Assembly (NCBI GenBank): GCA_950106755.1
Contig: OX467083.1
Location: 43,414,555-43,478,554 of the forward strand
DNA from: Climacium dendroides
Taxonomy: Eukaryota; Streptophyta; Bryopsida; Hypnales; Climaciaceae
Length of the DNA stretch: 64,000 bases
Reading direction: 5' to 3'
Part shown: positions 58,540-64,000 of the stretch, piece by piece
How positions within the stretch are numbered: the stretch's first letter is position 1
How the letters are laid out: each line of letters opens with the position of its first letter
Position numbers and translations under genes: made by a program
Notes under the pieces: model-generated
Database searches by the model: none
What the model saw: only the letters and a program-made list of their open reading frames with translations
Told to the model about the DNA's origin: nothing

Positions 58540-60462
58540 AACACACGGGCACACGAATTGCACAATTCAAGGTGTGACGAGAAGTTCCTTTCCCCCGCAC
58601 ACAGCTATGGAGCACAATTCTATATACTTCCCAAACTTTCTATACATGGATGGAATGCGTACTAGCTCCATTATTTAAACCCGAATGAGGTACATGTCAT
58701 ATCGATCGACCAACTGAAGATGTCTATCAAAATGGTCTCTTCTTTTGAATTGAGTCACTTGGCCACGCGCAAATGCACAATGGTGCAACAGTGCAATTTC
58801 TGGCCGGCGTGCAATGCATTATTAGAAACTAATGTACTCTAGTGTCGACATGGTAATAAAACAAACTGCACCTTGTCTATGCTGCAAGAAAAACTCAACT
58901 GAAATTACAATCTTGATTTAGCAGTATTCAATGATCGATCATGATGACCGACGGCAGACGATCCAGGTTGATGCAACCTCAATAATTGATGAAGAAATGA
59001 GGCATCGCTCAATTTAGCGCAACATGCCCTTAGAATTCTACAGAAACTAGGCAGCCCAGGGAGCTAGCTAGCTCCAGGTCAAGCAAATCCTTCGGGCATA
59101 TAAACAGACAGCTTCGAATTCCAATCGAAAAAATGGATCCTCGCACCGGCCAGAAAATTCAGTAAAATTTTGCTTCTCGTGCGTACTACTGTACTCAAAT
59201 AATTCACTCACTCACCGCAACTTGAATGCTTCTCGAGAAGCGGCGTTGGAATCAGTGGCCAGCAGGAGCGGCATGGCAGCTTGGGAAGCGTTGACATATA
59301 TGGTACAACTTCCAAAATTGCATGTGAATACCAGACGTTTCCTAAAATAACAGGGATTGACTTGAACGATCAGGCGCTCCGGGTGGGTGTAGCCGATGAG
59401 AAAGAAACTTACGCGGAAATCTGTCGCATTCCGGGAATTTGCCATCAATCTTATTGCTTGAGTTACCTGTTTAAAAAGACTGCGTAATGTGTAATAAACT
59501 TTACTTCTTGTACCTGATAAAGCGGGCACCATTCTCAAGCGATATGACAACATTGGCTTCAAACGAAATTTTTGGCTAGAGATCCAACATTCAGATAACC
59601 TGTAAACTTAGTCATCCCAAGCTGGGGTATTTTCCTAGGTTCCCTACTTCCGTTGAATCCGTGTTCAGTTGAAATAGGCGGTTTGGACCCTTTGGGTTCG
59701 GGCTCGCTTGTTCGTTTCTCCTCACCTGACCGTTAGTTCCGACTCTTCCTCTCTCACCTTAGTTCTTCGGTCTTTAAAAAAAAACAGAATTAAAGTTGCT
59801 TTAGTTCTGAGATTTGATTGTTGAAAACGAAAAGAATTCCACCGGGGACTATGTCCTCTGAATCTGTGTTCCGTTTCCTTTTATCAATGGAAATTGTCCA
59901 TGTGTTTCAAGAAAAAGAAAAGAAAGACAGCGTGATAACAAAATAATTCATGAACCACACAAATAGCTGTCCAGGCACGAGGCTGTGAACAGTCGAGGCT
60001 GATAACTTATCCACTCGGCCCACGCTTACAATAGCTCTCCCAGAAATCCCGAATCCCACTGTGCAATGTGCATGTCCCCTAAATCTAGGATCCCATGGCA
60101 ACTACCGTTGACACTGCCGGGGTAAATAACAAAAGTCAAACACCATACCGATGGCAGTAAGAAAAACCAATGTCAACGACTTCCACGCCTGTGCTTCAAA
60201 TTCACTCTGCCCGCCTAATGAAACGGCATTGCCCACTTGCTGCAAAATAAACGAAGTAAAATAATGTATCCCCGGCCTCAGCGCCTAACCCCTCGCTCAC
60301 TACTTAAGGCAGCAGAACGTAGTCCTCTTCATCAGTCCAAGTATTGATCAGCATCCGAGTCTGCAATTCGTGACTTGGAGTTTCAGGAGCTGCTGCTTGC
60401 AATTCCACATCTGGGCCGTGGTTCCCTTAGCTCATCTTCCGAATCCGGCTTGAAGCTTTGAG
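58540..60462. other. Region upstream of STIG1-like copy B, no gene recognised
   Basis: Mixed composition. A 116-codon minus-strand frame (59,212-59,562) and an overlapping 68-codon plus-strand frame have no recognisable domain. The last 160 bases are promoter and 5' UTR of copy B. Apart from the core motif at 60,297-60,310, no similarity to the copy A upstream region was seen. Confidence 0.5.
60297..60310 (+). promoter_or_regulatory. Putative core promoter element of STIG1-like copy B
   Basis: TCACTACTTAAGGC, the same 14 bases as in copy A at nearly the same distance from the start codon (152 against 155 bases), although most of the flanking promoter differs. Confidence 0.5.
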
Positions 60463-62093
60463 ATGGCGACCTCGCAGTTGCTCCTGGTGTCCGCCACCTT
60501 GGCGGTGCTCTTCAGTGGTAACGTCCCACGATTTCCATTCCATCATTCACATCTGTCTATGCATGGCTGTGTTCGTCTTCAGACGTATGTCCTAGCTTGA
60601 TCATTGCTTCGAACTTGGTGGGGAATGGGAAGTCAGATCGATCGCCCCTCGCAATGTCTCTCCAGACACACTGGGTGGCACCGAACAGGGGAAAAGGCCT
60701 GTACTATTGAATCATTCCCATATTCATCCACGTCGGCTTCCTGTTTCACCCTGATTGGCACTGACCATGAAGATAATTAAGTGCCAGTTCGAAGTCCGTC
60801 TTACCCAGATTAATGTGCAGCAATTCTCCCTTGTAGTTACTGAGGGACTGGATGCAGAGCTGCACAAAATTTGGAGTATTAGATCGCGATGAATGCGTTC
60901 ATCCAACCTCCGAGTGTGTGAGTGCGTCTGACTATACTTCATTGCGAGTGCACATTCAGCAGGTAGCGCGGATGCGTGGACCAAGTGCCCGACGGGCTTG
61001 GCGGACTGCAAGCCCCGCGTGCCCGGGTGCGAGACGAACATCTTCACGGACCCGAAGAACTGCGGCAAGTGCGGCAACTGCTGCAAGCCGGTAGCGAACG
61101 CCGTGACCCCCTGCAAGTACGGCAAGTGCTGCGAGCCCGTGTGCAATCCCGGCTATGGCAACTGCGATGGCAACATCTGGAAGAACGGGTGCGAGAAGAG
61201 CTTGCTGAGCGACCCCTTGAACTGCGGCAAGTGCGGCAACTGCTGCAAGCAGGTTCCCAACGCCGTGACCCCCTGCAAGTCCGGCAAGTGTTGCCCTCCC
61301 GAGTGCAAGACCGGGTACGGCAACTGCGACGGCAACATCTGGAAGAACGGGTGTGAGAAGAGCTTGTTGAGCGACCCGTTGAACTGCGGCAAGTGCGGCA
61401 ATTGCTGCAAGCAGGTCCCGAACGCCGTGACCCTTTGCAAGTCCGGCAAGTGCTGCGAGCCGGAGTGCAAGCCCGGGTATGGCAACTGCGACGGCAACAT
61501 CTGGAAGAATGGCTGCGAGAAGAGCTTGAGCAATGACATCTTCAACTGCGGCAAGTGCGGCTACTGCTGCCCCGTGACCCTGAAGGGCGGCGAGGCCACC
61601 TGCAGGTATGCATTGTGCTCATGGGCAGATCAGTGTGGGATTTCAATCTTTGTGGTTTTGCAATGAGAGCTTTCTGTCTGGTATACTACAGATCCGTCAT
61701 GGTTGCTTGATGATTGGAGATTAATCGTAGCTAGCAAAATGAGTGAATAATTATACCACATGATTACTGCTGAGTTCGATCAACGAGCTAGCTAGATGGC
61801 TCACTGGTTTTTCGTTGCATCCTTCCTCAATGCATGCTTCGGGTCAAACCATACTGAGGTTATCTAGCTCCTCTGAAGTCAGTTTCGATTGATTCATTTG
61901 ATGGCGAGTTACTACCAGGTAGCTAAGTTGCTGGTCTTGAATAAGCCTGGATGCGCTACAGTACTTTTCTAAGACGCTGACATTCTTTGCATTGCTTTGG
62001 GTTGGCCATGGCAGCGCCGGCGTGTGCGGACAGCAGTGCAAGGCTGGCACCAAGTACGACAGCGTGAGCAAGTGCTGCGTTCCAATCTATTAA
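60463..62093 (+). CDS. Cysteine-rich secreted STIG1-like repeat protein, copy B
   Basis: Exons: 60,463-60,517; 60,963-61,605; 62,015-62,093 (55+643+79 nt, 258 aa, stop TAA). The signal peptide is eight residues shorter than in copy A (MATSQLLLVSATLAVLFSG). The mature protein from SADAWTKC to the end is the same as copy A: four NCGKCG modules spaced 54 residues, three GNCDGNIWKNGCE segments, and a final exon ending KCCVPIY. The 643-bp exon differs from copy A at four third-codon positions, all silent, and exon 3 differs only in the stop codon. Intron 1 (445 against 201 bp) is unrelated by eye; intron 2 (409 against 395 bp) is homologous but clearly diverged. Opposite orientation to copy A, about 13 kb away. 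A secreted role is inferred; function is unknown. Confidence 0.88.
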
Positions 62094-64000
62094 GTTTCCT
62101 GATCGAGCAGCCGGGCAACTACTTCGAGAAGTGGGTCTGCGCTGGACTTAGTTTGTAGGATATTTAATCATCCAATAATGGTAACTTCGCAAGTTAATGG
62201 CTGGCCAACGCCCTGTTGCCTGGCCGGCCATGCGCAGACTAGAGGTGCTTTCATCTGCAACAATTAGGAGACTGATCGATTAAATCAAAGGGAATGAGCT
62301 GGCTGCAGTGTTGTGAGTTGCTCACAAAGTAAGTCTGTGGCTGTGTATGGTCCCTTGAGCTAGATCAGGATTTGAATTCAGTGTCAGGTAGTGTCGTCGG
62401 GTCGTAATTTGGTGGAGATCGACGTGGTCGGGTTTGATTAGCGCGTGCCCGAGTTGGATTGCACGTTGTGAACTTTCAATAATTGAAGCCAGGTCCAGTT
62501 TGTGATACATTTTGTATTGTGATACATCCAGAGCATCCGAACGGCGACTGGCTACAATTCCTTCAAAATCTGTCCTCCAGACGCAACTGAATGAGTCTGT
62601 TGTGGGAAGAGCTAGCTAACCAGTCCATATCCGAACTTTGTGGCTGCATACGTCAATCCCTCTGTTTTGTGTTGCCTTAATTAATTTGGGTGTGTCGAAT
62701 GGTTCGATGTATTCATTTCTGCATGTTGGAATTGGAATCGCATCGCCTTCGGCAGTATTTGCAGGCGCTCCTAAGCTTCCTGGTTTGAACTTTTCCCGAG
62801 ATATTTCTTGATATTTCAGTATGTAGACATCGTTGCCGTGCAGGGCTGACGTCCATATTTACAGTGGCATTAGGGTTACCGATTCCGGTTGAATTGCCCG
62901 CACGGAAGTGCACACCTGCTTTGCGATACATCTACTTGAACGGTATTGATGATATGCAGCAGTCGCAGTTCCTTACATACTCTTCTGTTACCTGAACAGT
63001 CCAACAAGCTTTGTACTAACCAAGTTTACACGCATGTGTAGTGTTAGAGAGGTACTTCACCTAATTTCATTAAATGTATTTGAGATCCAGTCATTGATAA
63101 GTTAGAAATATAGAATCCTTTTCGTTACTCTGTTCAAAGTTTAATGCGAGCAATCTCATGTCTCAACAATGAGATATCAAGATGTCTAATAAGGGCCAAA
63201 TTTCGAAGTTCTTCGAAGTTTTTCTATAATGTCGCTTGTACATGGAACACTACCGATGGTCACAATGTTCCATAAATCTCTGTAATCACGCGAATTTCAG
63301 GAGCCTGGGCTGTGATCGAATTCAAAGTCTAGGTCTGGATGTAAAGCCAACGCCACACGAAGACTGAGGATCTTGATGCAGAATTCTTTGCATTCAAGTA
63401 TGAAGCTGATCGAAGGAGGAAACCAGGCCATTAGAATTCTGAAGCATATCACATTCCGCCTTTCCTTGAACAGAGAATCCGTCGTGACCAGCATCGACAT
63501 CAGCGATCTCTCAACAGACTCCTCTTAACCAACCACGATGATGATGATATATCCCCAGCTATATCTAGCTAGCATTCTACTCTGTAGCTTATTAGGGACT
63601 GACCTAGCGATGCCACCCGTACGCGGCGCCCCACCTTCGACTGACTGAGGAATAGGGGTCCTAGAGTTTGATGAGTAGGTTTGCCTTTGGTAGGTCTGAG
63701 GCCTGATCGACTCAAAAAATAATACTTAGAAAGTCCTCTGCTCACAGAGCCGGTACGACACGACTTGTACATAACTGTCGTAACACTGTAACCAGGCACT
63801 GATGGCCTTCCCATGCTGGGAAGGTATTATACCTCCTTCGATGCCTGGGAGAGACATTCAGTTAATGAATTCAATTAGTGCTGAGATGGTGAATTTCGTC
63901 ATAATGGTGGTATTCTTGTAGAATGGCACTACATTCCATTAAAATGGCATTGAATATGTCAAGGATACACGACATTCCATTAGAATGGCACACTGAGTAT
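62094..64000. other. Downstream region, no gene recognised
   Basis: Homology to the copy A 3' flank continues to about 62,235 (ATGGCTGGCCAACGCCCTGT). After that no gene is recognised; the longest frames are about 80 codons. The last 120 bases carry two copies of an ATTCCATTA-AATGGCA palindromic motif, near 63,931 and 63,973, reminiscent of the interior of the 56.4-kb element. Confidence 0.5.

Noticed and set aside
59212..59562. 116-codon minus-strand frame
   Set aside because: No domain, no exon partners and an overlapping plus-strand frame; cannot be supported as a gene.

Overview
This is a stretch of nuclear DNA from a land plant. All eight recognised protein genes are eukaryotic, and all but one are split by spliceosomal introns of about 60-1,000 bp. 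The products (brassinosteroid-signalling kinase, mitochondrial L27, plant HMA protein, plant importin-beta relative, N-terminal methyltransferase) are those of a land plant. Intron sizes, very AT-rich gene-poor spacers full of fold-back repeats, and GC-rich cysteine-repeat secretory genes fit a bryophyte or other seedless plant better than a seed plant. That placement is inference. There is one 200-base assembly gap (19,083-19,282).

Layout, left to right. 1-4.9 kb: AT-rich repeats, including an array of alternating inverted motifs and a 576-bp element with terminal inverted repeats. 4.9-6.2 kb: mitochondrial ribosomal protein bL27m (+, 3 exons). 6.2-9.6 kb: AT-rich spacer. 9.6-15.4 kb: GC-rich leader and a complete BSK-type pseudokinase with TPR tail (+, 10 exons, 503 aa). 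15.4-21 kb: repeats, a roughly 0.9-kb fold-back and the gap. 21.1-23.2 kb: heavy-metal-associated domain protein (+, 5 exons, one apparent GC-AG intron). 24.2-24.5 kb: small single-exon RING protein (+). 25.5-34.4 kb: importin-beta-like transport receptor (-, 22 exons, about 1,120 aa). 34.4-41.5 kb: AT-rich spacer and repeats. 41.5-44.2 kb: alpha-N-terminal protein methyltransferase NTM1 (+, 8 exons, 281 aa). 46.0-47.4 kb (-) and 60.5-62.1 kb (+): two cysteine-rich secreted STIG1-like paralogs pointing away from each other. Between them lie about 13 kb without recognisable genes, of which 52-58.4 kb is very AT-rich. 62.1-64 kb: no recognised gene.

The single-copy genes are housekeeping or signalling genes with no operon-like functional link. 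The part that stands out is the divergent STIG1-like pair. Their main exon (643 bp, four 54-aa-spaced cysteine modules) differs at only four positions, all silent. Their signal-peptide exons and first introns are unalike and their second introns have clearly diverged, a pattern suggesting gene conversion between inverted copies. Exon borders given in the entries were checked by hand for reading-frame continuity and GT-AG (or GC-AG) ends. No transcript data were available.
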